Source of the DNA: Hyalella azteca
Taxonomy: Eukaryota; Arthropoda; Malacostraca; Amphipoda; Hyalellidae
Reading direction: 5' to 3'
NCBI RefSeq assembly: GCF_000764305.2
Contig: NW_025947279.1
Span: 186,001-250,000, forward strand
DNA length: 64,000 bases
Under the pieces are notes generated by a model, which saw only the letters and a list, made by a program, of their open reading frames with translations, ran no database searches and was not told the DNA's origin. Of this stretch, positions 12,899 through 25,141 are shown piece after piece (the stretch's first letter is position 1; every line of letters begins with the position of its first letter). The translations under genes were made by a program, and so were the position numbers.

Positions 12899-12951
12899 TA
12901 TATAAGTCAAGGCCAAATTCGAGCGACCATCACACTCAGCTCAGAGCTCGT
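12899..12951 (+). promoter_or_regulatory. Promoter and untranslated exon 1 of gene B
   Basis: TATATAAG at 12899-12906 is followed about 30 bases later by ACCATCACACTCAG, a plausible initiator near 12930. The short exon ends at 12951 before GTGAGT. The final part is nearly identical to exon 1 of gene A. Its partner acceptor is probably the strong pyrimidine-tract site ending at 14526. Confidence 0.65.
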
Positions 12952-14565
12952 GTGAGTTTGAGCTCGTGCATTGTGACTTTCTCTCAATTGTGTTTTGGTG
13001 CTGTATTCATATTTTCATCAGATTATTATTGAATATGTGATTATTAGTATAAAGATTACTCTATGAAACATGTCCACGTTCCTTTTAATTCCGGTATCTA
13101 GTCCAGCGCGCTGCATTCAGGGCATGTGAGAATTCGTCATTGATCAGTCTCGAGCTTAGCAAAACTTTTAATCTCTTTTTCTCATCTGAACTGGAAACTT
13201 CCGTTTCAAAACTCTACCTCGATAAATTTCTCATCTGTCTGAGATAAGTGTATTTGTAGAGAATTTGTTTGAAATATTAAGCGTATGGTGGTCGTGAATC
13301 ATTACTAATATTGAAAATGGGTACCACACGAACAAATATATGTGTGCTTCGAAAACAACTTCGTTTATGGCTTCTTAAAATTCACCAATGAAGGTTATTG
13401 GGTTCGCATATTAAAATGAACAATAATCATAATTTCCGATTATTTAATTATTATTATTCAATAATAATATGTGGAGCGGCACCCATAATAGCCGACGGTT
13501 TTGATAACACTCCACATCACAAGCATGGAAACATTCATACGATAAGAATAATTTCCATTAAAAATATTACGATAAGAATAAAATATGGAGATATTAAGAA
13601 GAACTAGATCAAGTCGATGGTATCCACGATGCCATGTGAGGATATAGAAAAGCACTGACAGACACAGTATCGGAATCTATATCACCGTACATCTAATCTA
13701 TGGTGTTGACAGGCCACAACTTGAAGCTGAAATTATTTTTAAAATTTTCACTGGTCTAAATTTTGAATTAACAAAGACACTTGCAGCAAAGTTGAGATTC
13801 AACATTCCCTAATTAAAAAAATCCCAGGTATGATCTCACCCCAAAAATTTCATTTTTTTCAACAATGCACACGTGATTTCTTCTTCAACGGCCAAACATA
13901 CTCTAGAATATTCAATTTCCTTTCGAATATTTAAAGTAATTTTGTTCATAAATGCACGTCATCGAATTACTGAAGAAATTTATCGCTTCACCTCGTACAT
14001 ATAGTTTTTCATATTTTCAATAAACGTGAGCAACATATAGTGAATACAATTGTTGCATGTGGAATCACGTTTCTTGAAACGAAGCTATGAAGAAATTAGA
14101 ATAAATTATTTTCAAACAAATTGCCTAGTGAATGGTACTTATTGTTTTTCAGATTCAACTTAATCAGGCATTTAGCTAACTTCCATAATAAAATATCGGT
14201 TAAAAACAACAGTAGGACTAAATCTCTCATTCAAGCATCAAGTTTCAAAAATTTTGAGGCTCATATATGTTTTTACGCCGTTTAGAGTTTTAGTTCCTGA
14301 ATAATATGATAGGTAAAATATTTATTCAAAAATTTTCGAGTACAGAGAAAAAACTAAATGTCCTGCTAACGATAAAATGTTTCCTTCAGACTTCAGATTT
14401 TAATGGAGCATATATAGTGTCATGAATATTCATCACGCTATTCTTAGCGTTATTTTACCTAATCCATAAACTGCACATATCATTCAACTGGAGCAAGACA
14501 ACTAATTCTTTCTCTTTTGTTTTCAGGTTTTCAACTTCTTTTCTTGAACTACTAAGCAGGTCGTC

Positions 14566-17500
14566 ATGAAATTCTTTCTGGTGAGTAACGTAAAAAATTG
14601 TAATGTTATATTATTCATACGGTGCAGATGTATTTTCCAGCCTTGCAGATTCAATTAAAATCATCAAAAATTCATCATTTCTCTATGTGTTTTCAGTCAT
14701 TATTCGAAATTCGACACCAATGAACAATCTTCATCACCAGCAAAAAATACTTCCGCCTATATTAAAAAGACTCCAAAAACTAATGTCAAGGTTAAGCATA
14801 GACCACGATTAAATATCATTTAGGCGGAAGTCTATAAATTGTGAATGGTAAAATGATTGCTACTGTGCTTCAATTTACTCAATTGCAATCGGTACAAAAT
14901 GATTGGCTAGAATCACATGCAAAAACGAAAAATATTCTTCATTCCAGTTCATCAAAATTAAAATTTTTAATTTTTGGCTCCGTTTCATTTTTTGGAAACA
15001 TCAGGTGAGCGAAATTCTAGGTACGAATGGTAATTTCTACTAAAGATTCCACAATGTCTTTTTTGGCATCTTATCTCAACATTTTTCATGCTGGTGTCAA
15101 CTTGAAAATCATGAAAGTAATAAAATTTACTTAAATAACCCTCTATGACCATTTTTTCGCCTTCGAAACTTGCAACTCAGTTAGTTGTTGAATGGATCAT
15201 TCCAGACAGCATTTTTTGAAGAACAATTTTCTTGCGAGAAACAAACGTAAAAAATCTGATTGCAGAAAATTTCGCAGCTACATTCCTTATGAAGAACTGT
15301 CTGTCCAGTAGGGCCTACTCGTATTATTCTGCTGGTTTAATTCTTCATACACAACGAGGCTACAAATTTTTATCTTGAAGTACATCATTCATACATGATT
15401 TATAGTGAATACATCATCTTTCGACAAAAGTTTGAAGCCATCAAAATGAAACTGCAATATCATGTACATCCATTCAGTTCCTTTACTGAAAATATTCAAA
15501 GATACTGTATATTGCCGAGCAACATTTCAGAGCATTAGCAAATTTAATTTTTAGTGAATTAATATATTTATCTTTTTGTTTGTGATTTCGATTTTAATTT
15601 TGCAACTGTTTTACTCCTACAATAATTTAAAATATCGTTCTTTGCCCATGTTTTATTAATTTTCAATAGGAAATATTCAAGCAGTATAATTATTCACGAC
15701 GTACATCCGACTATCCAGCTATTTCCTGATTGTAACATTAGCGTTTTACCACGAACAGTGAATAGCTCGCTAATTAAAAATTTATCAATTATTTTTCCGT
15801 AAAATTCTTTCCAGTTTACTTAATATGAACGTGAATTTATAGATAAATCTAGACAATTGATTCATTTCAATTTCATACCGTATAGAATGACAATTAAAGC
15901 GTTTTACAATTAGTTGAATAGATCGATAAATTGAATTACCGGGGCCAATATGTACTCAATATGCATTTATAACAATACTTTGATTGTTTCCCAGCAATAT
16001 ATTACAATTACTGATTATTTTATACATCTGAAAGAACCATACAAATAACCTATATTAATTGCATATTCACTAAAAGAATTTCTGCCAATCAGCTGAGTTT
16101 TCCGTCTGATTACGAAATAACTTAATATGGAGAATAAAAAACACATCGTCGTGACAAGAATGATATTCCTTCAATACGTATCGTTTATTAAGGTCTTAAA
16201 AATAAGCTGCTTAGACCACTCGAACTTTTAAGGTAGGTCCCACCAATCCGACCCGCAGGCCAACAATTAACCGAATTTTGAAACGGAAAATTTGCAAACA
16301 AATAGAATAGCTATATAATATAATTAACATTATAATAAAAATCGGTGGAATACGAGTTTTTACGGTCGCGTCCTCAAGGATCACCCAGTCTTGAATAACT
16401 GGCTGGGACAATGTTGGCCAGTGAAACAAGTCCAGTAGGGTAACATGGGGCAGCGAGCCCACTGCGGGTCACGGGCCCATAGCGGGTTTCTCGCTAAGTA
16501 TGGCAGATATTGGTCCGTGTTCTCTACCGCCGGTCGACAGTTTCACTGGGATGAAGTGTACGGATTTACGTTTTGCTAAATGTTTGCGTTAATAAGTTCT
16601 TTGCGAATAACTGTTTTAGTCCAGATAAAAATTTTTTTGCCGCTAAATAAAGTTTTTTTCCATTACTATAGATGAAGATTTTGAAATTACTTTGAATTAT
16701 TTTTTCAAAGTAATATTTATAGGGATAATTTTGAGACCAAGTTTCGACTATTAGCTTTTAAAATAAAATGTTGACACGACATAAATTGAAATGATACCTA
16801 GTGGGGGCAACGGGCCCACGCGTGTCACGGGGCAAAGCGCCCATGGTGAAGTCTTGTGTTATACATCATTAGATTTGTCTCAATGACCTTTTCAAACTAT
16901 GACTAGCTTTTTGAATTACAAATAACACTTCATATTGCATGATTTTTTTATTTGCCGCCTCAAGGCAGCAGGTTTAGTTTCTAGTTATGCGTATTTATGA
17001 CCATTTAAACAAAACAAAGAACCACCTCGTATCAATTAAAACTTCATCAAAAATTTAGTTTAAAAAAAGTGGGGGGCGCGCTGCCCCACGTTACCCTACT
17101 TGGTTGAACTATATAAGGTTGACCCACGAGGATTTCCGTCTTTCAGTTCAACTTTCTTGTTACGTCACTGAGATCGAGAAACGTAAACAAACCCGTCATT
17201 CTCATGACGGATTGGTTGACAGATTTGATCGCATTTTGGTGATTGGTTAATGCCTGTGACGTCACTGAGATCGGTGACGTCACAAGCGAACAACAAACTA
17301 CATCCGCAAAATTGAGCATCTCATGGGTCAACCTTATACTAGTTCAGCCATAAAGAAGCCTCACCTCAGATGTTTCCCGGATCTGATGTGGGAGGTAAGC
17401 TGAGCGTGTCACATGAACGTAACGCGCCAGGAAAAACGCTCTTGTCGAACAACTACTTTACTGTTTGACTACGGTATTTGATTGAACGAATTCTCTGTAT

Positions 17501-19240
17501 TAAAATGTACTCTTAAAGCTTCTGAAATTATCTCTAAGCTGATTACGCCAGATTCAGTGAAATACAATGCATACACCATTAACGTGTTGGTGTGCTGCAG
17601 GTGCTGAAGGTGCTGATGGTGACGGTGCTGGCCATATGTTCGGCAGCTCCTCAGCTCGTCACCACGCAACGCAAGTTCCCAGGACAGCGACGTCTGGGTG
17701 CCACGCGCTACAAGTTGCACACATTCGGCAAAAATGGCTACAAAAATGTGGTTCAAGGTAAAAATGTAGTATTGTCAAACAATCATTGAATTTTTTTAGT
17801 TGTTGTTATGAAAATTCATGTGATACAATATCTTTGAAAAAGCTATTAGAAAAGTTTATGTAATCTTACATATTCAAAGATAAATTGACAAAATAAAAGC
17901 AAATACACATAAGGAGACAGGCCTATCTATTTACAATTTCAAGGGGATAGGAGCTGAAAGCTGCATTTAAACCAGGTTTCTGTTTAAAAATATACAGGGA
18001 TTAACGTATCGGAGTCCAGCTCTGATTTTGATTCTGATTTTCTTATAGGTTTTGAACTTTTGAACTGACGATAGAGCTGGAATCCGAAAGAAACCTGGTT
18101 TAAATGCAGCCTTCAGCTCCTATCCCCTTGAAATTGTAAATAGATAGGCCTGTCTCCTTATGTGTATTTGTTTTTATTTTGTCAATTTATGTTTTTATCT
18201 GCGATGTGAATTTAGTTTTCAAATTAATTCTGATTTACATATTCAAATTTTTGTTTAATTATGGCATATGTATTCTAGTAATAGAAAGACACGTTCACAC
18301 TAATTTTTAGATAAAATATGAAGTTCTCATTTGATTTTCGATTCAAATTTGACGTCACTGAGATCAAGAAACGTAAACAATCCCGTCATTCTAATAACGA
18401 ATTGATTGACTGGTTTGATCGCATTTCGGTGAATGGTTAATGCCCGTGACGTCACTGAGATCGTTGACGTCACGTGCGAACAACAAACTACATCCGCAAA
18501 AGGGCATCTCATGGGTCAACCTTATACTAGTTCAGCCATGGGTTGACCCACGCCTTGCGGATGTCGTGTATTGTTCTGCCTGTAACGTCACGTATGACTT
18601 AAAATGTAATATTGCTCGTGAACTCTATTACTAATGTTGCTTCTTTGAACTAACTTCATAAAAAATTATCCTCATTGAATCCTCTGGTGTTCACAATATC
18701 AACTTATCTTGTTTAACAAATTGCCGGTGTCATATACAATTATTTCGTGCGCTTAATCAAATAAATTGAAAAGAAAACGACTAACCGAGTGAAAGGTTAG
18801 TGAATTTGAGAGGTATACTTTTTCAATTACTTCAAAACAGACACTCTTAATACGTGTTTGACAAGAATCACCCCAATTTTTTACTTTTTCTGATAAGTGT
18901 GACGTCACAGAGAAGAGGCGCAGAACGGTGTCAAAATTTCTCAGAGTGTGGGCCAACTTTATATAATTAAACTATGGCAGAGACTGTCTTGAAGAACATC
19001 TCTCATTGGTTTTATTTAGAAACCTTGAATTTGTTTCACACTTAGAACTCTCAGACCACGCTGGAGCTCCTTAATTTCAAATCACAAAGGCTTTTCTCAA
19101 AATTTGCCAGTTTTTTTTCCCAAAAATCTCTGCCAGGCTTTTTTCTCAAAATTTTCTTCGTTCGCTTTTATATTTATTCATTTAAATTAAAATAAATATT
19201 AAATGCATATATATTTTTTGCAGCCAGGCGAAATGGCTGA
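14566..19240 (+). CDS. Gene B: basic secreted peptide, RKFPGQRRLG family
   Basis: Four-exon model, with exon 2 at 14527-14580, coding from ATG 14566 (MKFFL, phase 0 donor GTGAGT); exon 3 at 17601-17757; and exon 4 from 19224 to the TGA at 19238-19240, adding ARRNG across a phase 1 junction. A polyA signal AATAAA follows at 19352. The product is 62 residues. It has a signal peptide core VLMVTVLAICSA, an APQLVTT mature start, the core RKFPGQRRLGAT and HTFGKNGYKN. The mature peptide has no cysteine and about ten Lys/Arg. If intron 3 were retained, the frame would instead end NVVLSNNH at 17789. The position corresponding to Asn-Tyr-Gly in paralogues is Arg-Tyr-Lys here. Exon 3 is much richer in GC than its surroundings. 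The third intron is packed with MITEs and a long hairpin. The function is not recognised; it may be a defence peptide. Confidence 0.7.
14581..16185 (+). other. Proximal part of intron 2 of gene B
   Basis: AT-rich sequence between exon 2 of gene B and the first dispersed repeat. No exon, RNA gene or transposon terminus could be supported here. Confidence 0.5.
16186..16335. repeat. Dispersed repeat, copy 1 (about 150 bp)
   Basis: The segment containing AAAAATAAGCTGCTTAGACC and GTAGGTCCCACCAATCCGAC recurs in the same orientation at 21966-22115 with roughly 90% identity by eye. It codes for nothing recognisable. It is probably the terminal part of an interspersed element. Confidence 0.75.
16438..17096. 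mobile_element. TA-flanked non-autonomous DNA transposon, 659 bp
   Basis: The left end is GGGTAACATGGGGCAGCGAG and the right end, inverted, is GGGTAACGTGGGGCAGCGCG. TA dinucleotides flank both ends (16436-16437 and 17097-17098), as in the Tc1/mariner superfamily. An internal block near 16808-16845 repeats terminal-like GGGCCCACG motifs. There is no transposase frame. It lies in intron 2 of gene B. Confidence 0.75.
17101..17350. mobile_element. 250-bp MITE, complete copy
   Basis: Terminal inverted repeats read TGGTTGAACTATATAAGG on the left and TGGCTGAACTAGTATAAGG from the right, both continuing TTGACCCA. The interior holds two GTGACGTCA-type motifs and repeated TCACTGAGATC. It ends 250 bp before coding exon 3 of gene B. 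Related fragments occur at 18345-18600 and 18895-18975. Confidence 0.75.
17881..18189. repeat. Long inverted repeat (hairpin) in intron 3 of gene B
   Basis: Arms 17881-17982 and 18088-18189 are inverted copies that match almost throughout. A further inner pair at 18010-18023 and 18073-18086 (CGGAGTCCAGCTCT) leaves a small loop. It starts 124 bases after the exon 3 donor, so it would be transcribed with gene B and could fold into a long RNA hairpin. It may be a foldback MITE. Confidence 0.85.
18345..18600. mobile_element. Second and third copies (partial) of the 250-bp MITE
   Basis: 18345-18541 matches the 17101-17350 element from its GACGTCACTGAGATC block to the right terminus but lacks the left terminus. 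Directly after it, 18536-18600 carries an inverted fragment of the same end (GGGTTGACCCACG, then GCGGATG). This suggests head-to-head insertion or rearrangement. A more diverged end lies at 18895-18975. Confidence 0.7.
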
Positions 19241-21965
19241 GCAAGGTTATAATGGAGCAAGCTCGTGGTGAACGATAAGGAACTAACCAATTAAATTATA
19301 TTTATTAATTATTTAGAGAAAGATATGCTGTGTAAGTTCGCGTAGAAGTTCAATAAATCGCTTTGCCTAAACAAAAACTCAAGGTAGTATATTAGCATTG
19401 AGAATCCATGATAAGTACAAATATTTATGTAAAAAGGAATGCCTTATAATATAAAATTAAGAATCAATTTAATTAAAATAGGCATTGGATAACTGTAAGG
19501 CTTGAAACTTGCTCAAGAACCTTGATTTTTAATAATCATCTATACTTCTAATAATTCGAATTTCTTTATTTTTATAACATTTGGAGATTGTGAACATAAT
19601 AACTTAGTTATTTTGTTGACTTTTGTTATAATGAATTTCATCAACGCAAATAATTCTATTAGACAAATCCTCTGATTATACATTTTTTTTGCAGCGTTTT
19701 CGTGCTTTTTTCCTTTTAATCCTAATGAAAAAGTTTAGAAAATATATTGATTGATAAAATATGAATTCAATTCGAATAGGTCGAGAATCATCGTTTGAGA
19801 AAACGTCTAATTGGATTTCTTAATTGAAGAGTCTTGAGCATTACCTACGTAGTCTACATGGATAATCGTATCAATGAATTAAATTAGAAGTATTCAAAAT
19901 ATGAGGAATCGTATAGATTCGAATAGTGAGATTATTAGCAGAATCTGCACAACACAAAACTTCTTGTTAAATTGAAAATGCTATAGGAAACACATACGAG
20001 ATGGTTCGTCTGCAGTAGAACATTTTTAAATGAATCAGTCTCACTTGCTTTTTTATTATTGCGACAGGTTCTCTTGATAAAACGCATATTAGAGCTGCTT
20101 GATAGTCTTGAGGGTCAATTTCTTGGTATATGAAAAGAAAAATTGGCTGTTGTGAGTGGAGATGCCTTGCACAAGATCCACACAAGCGGAATATTTTTAG
20201 AGTGAGCCGTACTGAGCTTACACTCATGATGCAATATGTAGAAGAAAATTGAACCGCTTCATTTTGGGATAAAATTATTTATTGAGATTTCCTTGAGAAT
20301 TAATAATATTAGTGAATATTAATAAATTTCTGAAGTTGTTAATAAAGAGGGAAATTTAAGATGAAATGATAGTCTAGAAAAAAGTATGAGAGAAAGCGGC
20401 AGCATATAAGAATGTTGAAAATCTAATGGTAAACATTGCTATCTTATTTGTACATAACAACGAGTAAACGTTAATTAAACAGCCATTATGCAATCACAGT
20501 TCACATTAGCTACTTGATTGATTGATGAAAATTCATGAAAAAATCTACGTCATAATCATAAATGCAAATCAATAATTCACCATCAGAAGGCAACACTATA
20601 TTTTTAAGGCGCTCGACATACATTATCACATACGCCGAATTGAGTACAGAAATCACATGCATGAGTCGTGGCATCACATACACGACGAATGGCACAGATT
20701 CGCAGTCTAGTCTGCAGCGCTAGGGTGATTGCAAACAACGTGTAGAAATAAAGTGGAAGCAAAAATGAACGAGGTCTGAAAAATATTGCCCAGAATCCTT
20801 TCTTCATACAAGTTACAAAGTTAAGACAAATTATTTTATCTACGCCAAGCATTGAGAATAACTCCCTATTGACGCACATAAACTGTCTTGGGCTGATTCG
20901 TGGAATCCTTTGAGAAAAATTGAATCAAATGTTGCAATGAAAAAAATGATTACTTTCAAATCAATATATATGTATGTAGGCTGGGTCAAGAGTGCGTAAT
21001 CGCCCTACATTTAGATCTGAAACGGCATAGGACTTGGTATACTAAACAATTACAGATTATGATGCAAAATCCAATTTAGAGTATTTTTAAATATTAAGTA
21101 TTTACCATATTACATCATACTACGCATGGTATTTTTTTATTTCATTACCTGAAAGTTAGTTCTGCGGCTCAGTTTGGAACATAAAGCTTCGAAATGTAAG
21201 GGCCAGCGTTACGTAACGATTGATTGCGAACTAGAATTTTTCGTGTTAATTGGAGTATTCAATTACTGGTATCAGCAAATTTAATTAACTGTGTAATATA
21301 TGTGGTGGAATTCGATTTAAATGTACTTACAGGGAGGAATTTTCTCCATTCTCCACATCTTGATTTTTACTCGACTATCTAATCTATAGTAGGATCATAT
21401 ATATTACACAACATTCGTAACAGGTTCTTGCCTAATTTTAGAGCTCTCAGCTATTCGAGAAAAATCAATACGATTTAAAATTTCACTGTCGTCGCTTTTG
21501 TGTCTGGCCATTGACTTTTTGCTATTTTATTTTCTTCATCTCGAGGTCATCTCGTCAAACAGTCTATGAAACTATAGGGTTTGAAATACACTGCATCTAT
21601 ATAATATATAATCGCGATACAATCTCGAAAGATTGTTATCTATCGCGAATGCGAAAGATAATGTACGCATGTGCGCATCTTAATTATTGAAAGTAATTAA
21701 TCGTTAAATAATTTGAACCATTGTAGCGCAATGATAGCGGCACCGAAATGAGAACTGCCAGCCGTGGGCTCGACACTCTGGAAGCTCAGCTGTTCATTTC
21801 TCCGTTTCACTGATGGGCGGAGCTTGGTGGCCGTCAATAGGTGGTGCTTACAGCATGGCTTTGGGTTGGTGATCCTAAACATACTCTAGGTACGTGTTAC
21901 CTGGGGGAATCTGAAATCTGATTTAATGAAAACTATATTTTGAGGCAGTGCTATACTGAGGTATA

Positions 21966-22115
21966 TTATTAAGGACTCAAAAATAAGCTGCTTAGACCAC
22001 TCGAATTTTCAGGGTAGGTCCCACCAATCCGACCTGCAGGCCAGCAAACCAAATTTTTAAACGGAAAATTTTCAAGCAAATAGAATAGCTATAGAATATA
22101 ATTAACATTATGATA
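21966..22115. repeat. Dispersed repeat, copy 2 (about 150 bp)
   Basis: Same orientation as, and closely matching, 16186-16335. Similarity ends abruptly after AATTAACATTATRATAA on the right. Unlike copy 1, it is not followed by the TA-flanked transposon, so the two elements are independent. Confidence 0.75.
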
Positions 22116-25108
22116 ACTGGAAATTCATGAAATTTACTATCTACTAATCTCTTGTCACGCGCAAAACTATGCTGTCAAATATACTCTTCGAAGGTGTAGC
22201 CGCAGCTTTTACACATCTCGTGTAGCTAGTTTTCATTATCGCTCTATCACCGTGTGTCATTTTGATCTGGACAGGGTCCCGTCGCTGGACATATATATGT
22301 TATTATTGAACTTCGTTGTCTGACCTTAATTTGTACCATACGTACTTGTGTATATTAGGAAAGTTATTTCTATAAGTAATTGTGTATTTTAAACTTTTGC
22401 AGACCTACATGCAAATTAATTTCAGACTTGCGATTCCTGTGGTCGAACCTATTGTTCTGTTTAATACAGACTGGAATTGCATTTTCTGTGTTCCGTTTCC
22501 CAAGTTTCATTGGCCATGCCCTTGTATGGATTACGCTTTATTCAGAAACGTGAATACCATCGTTAGGATGGTTCGAAACTATATAACCATAGGCTGCATA
22601 ATGGATTTCAGCGGTTACAGGACGAATTCAACAATGGCAATTTAATTTTATGATTAAAACCGAAAGGCTTTAATGCCTGAATTCTTTACCAAACTTGGTA
22701 ACTTCATCGATGGTAGCATGTGTTTTTCAGACATTATCTAGAAGACTTGACAACGAATCCTTGTAAGCCTAAATGCATGTCCACATGCAGCTTGGAGTAA
22801 ACTCTTGACTGTTGCTGGAGTCCCTAACTGAAACCTTGATTGAGCTTTGGCACTTGAACCAGTTTGAAACAGACTCACAAAGCATCAATATAAAAGTTAT
22901 GACAAAAACTGCAGCATAAAAAAAAGAAAACGTCGATGCCAAGAAGCAGACGTGATTAAAGGTCATTTTTTCGCATCCCTATTCAAAAGTTGATACATTT
23001 ACTATCCACCCTTCGATTTCAGAAAATTTCACTAAAATTTCGACATATTTTCTACGCACTATTATGTTCACATTTCACGTAAAATTCAAAATAGAAAGGC
23101 CCTAACTTTATTTTGAGACAATTCAAATTTTATATAATCGAAATATTATTTCATTTGTGTGTATATGTTTGTTTACACTTTCCTGAGAAAGAGTGTCCAT
23201 TTGGGAATATTTTGTGGCACGCAGGGTTAACTAACAAAATGAGATTTGATATACTTTGAAATATTTTACCGAAAATAAGATCAAAGCCTTATCATTCCAC
23301 ACAAAAAGTACATCTCGCACCAGCCCAGGCGTCACCAGCATCAGCTCTCAGCGCGACGACGCAGAACAGGTTCTCGATCAGTTATAGCAAGCCTTCCGCA
23401 GTGTTGCTAGTCTGCTTCAAGTACTCGTCCCAAAAAACTAAATGCTGTCCATTGCTGTTCATGAAAACTGAGATGAATCTATGCTATGATTTCCTAGGGG
23501 ATATGAAATATTACATTGATATTATCATCATACCTTGAGACAAAACCATTGAAGATGCAATTAATTAGAATAGTGTTGCTTCAAAGTTAATAGGTAGAAT
23601 TTTGTAAGAAATTTTAGGATCATTATGGTGATGGTAGCTTACAAACATACGCGAATTAAATACCAAACAATTCATTGGGGTGACATTAATCAGATGTTTT
23701 TAATCAGAACACATTAAATTTGACGCAAGATTTTTTCCTTTATTTCGCTTCTTGGATTCTAGATATCCTGGGATATTATTCAAATTATAGCCATTGACGA
23801 TGTTAATGAAAATTTAACACACAGATTTTAAAAAGGCGAAATTCTGTTTGTACCATGAAGTGTGGTTGATGGAGAGAATAGAGGGACGGCAACTGCAAAT
23901 TTTGAGTGCTTGAAACTTTCATTCATAATTTCAAAAGTATCTACCAAGCAATGGGCAAAAAAATGAGTACAGAAAGCCATTCAAAGAACATAATAAGTGA
24001 AGTGGGCTCCACTTTCAGATTTTTCGTTCGATACACCTGGTTGAGACCAAAATTATATCTCGACATAGGTGAAGGAAGCTTTTTATTTTAGTTTCGATAC
24101 AACCGTCTGCTTCTGCCACCTGGATAGCAGTTTTGAAGATTTTTTAAGATTTTTGGTTTGATGGTGAGTTTCTGAACTAGAATTTTCTTTATAGATTTTC
24201 ATTTTTAACATTACATTTTAGGCAGAACAATCTAAGCAGCAGCTCATTTACGTAACTTAATCATCATTACTGCATGCTTGTAAGATGAAGTTAATATGTT
24301 TTGGCAAATGTTTTTCTAAAAAAAAATCCTATATGCACATGATGATGATTGCATCACTGTAGACACGGCATTTTATTGTGAAATACGTTTAAAAAATCAG
24401 GCCTCAGTATAGCGCTGCCTGAAAATATACATAGTTTCTGTTAGCTTACAGTGTTAATAACTGTCTTAAATTTAGAGAATGAAGGCCAATCAAAGGAGCA
24501 TGGTAGGCTGAATGAGTGATTACATTGACAGTAGCTTGAAGTAAAACCTGTCGCTAAAACAAAGACAGTAATACAACGTCTTTCAATATTGCAGTATTGA
24601 GGCCAAGTTGTGTGTAGAGCATCTCAGTTCGGCTGACGTGCCAGAGCTCTCACCATGCAATGAAGTTACAAGACTTTTGCCCCAAGCACAACTTTCACCG
24701 ACCCAAAATATGCAGTGACAGCTCTTTGTCAGATGGTGTTTACCCCTGCAGAAAATAAACCAGGGAGCAACCGACTTTTTTATGTCACAGAAATTTGTAA
24801 ATTCCCAGTAAAGAATCGCGTGGTGTTGGCTGCCTTCATGCAGAGTGGTTGTTTGTGACAATTATGCAGCTGTGTTTCGCGCACGTGTCATTTTGGTCTT
24901 GGCGGATGAGAATCTACCTATTTGGTGTATTAAACATTCAAAAATGACATGTAGCAAGCATTACCCGCGAGCATGATTTAATTTCATTGCATCTCCAAAC
25001 GATAATCCGTGCAATTGAGAGACGCCTGTAAACACGCACAGCTGCCTTTTAATTGATGCCTGTAAGTCCCCCGGAAATATTTCTCCGAGATAAATCCTAT
25101 ATATAGCC

Positions 25109-25141
25109 GACGTCGGCTTAAACCTAGTTTAAGCCGACGTC
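25109..25141. repeat. Perfect 33-nt palindrome with GACGTC arms
   Basis: Arms of 15 nt (GACGTCGGCTTAAAC and its reverse complement) flank the loop CTA. Each arm ends in GACGTC, and TATATA motifs lie on both sides. It may be a paired bZIP site or an RNA/DNA hairpin; no associated gene start was found. Confidence 0.8.
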
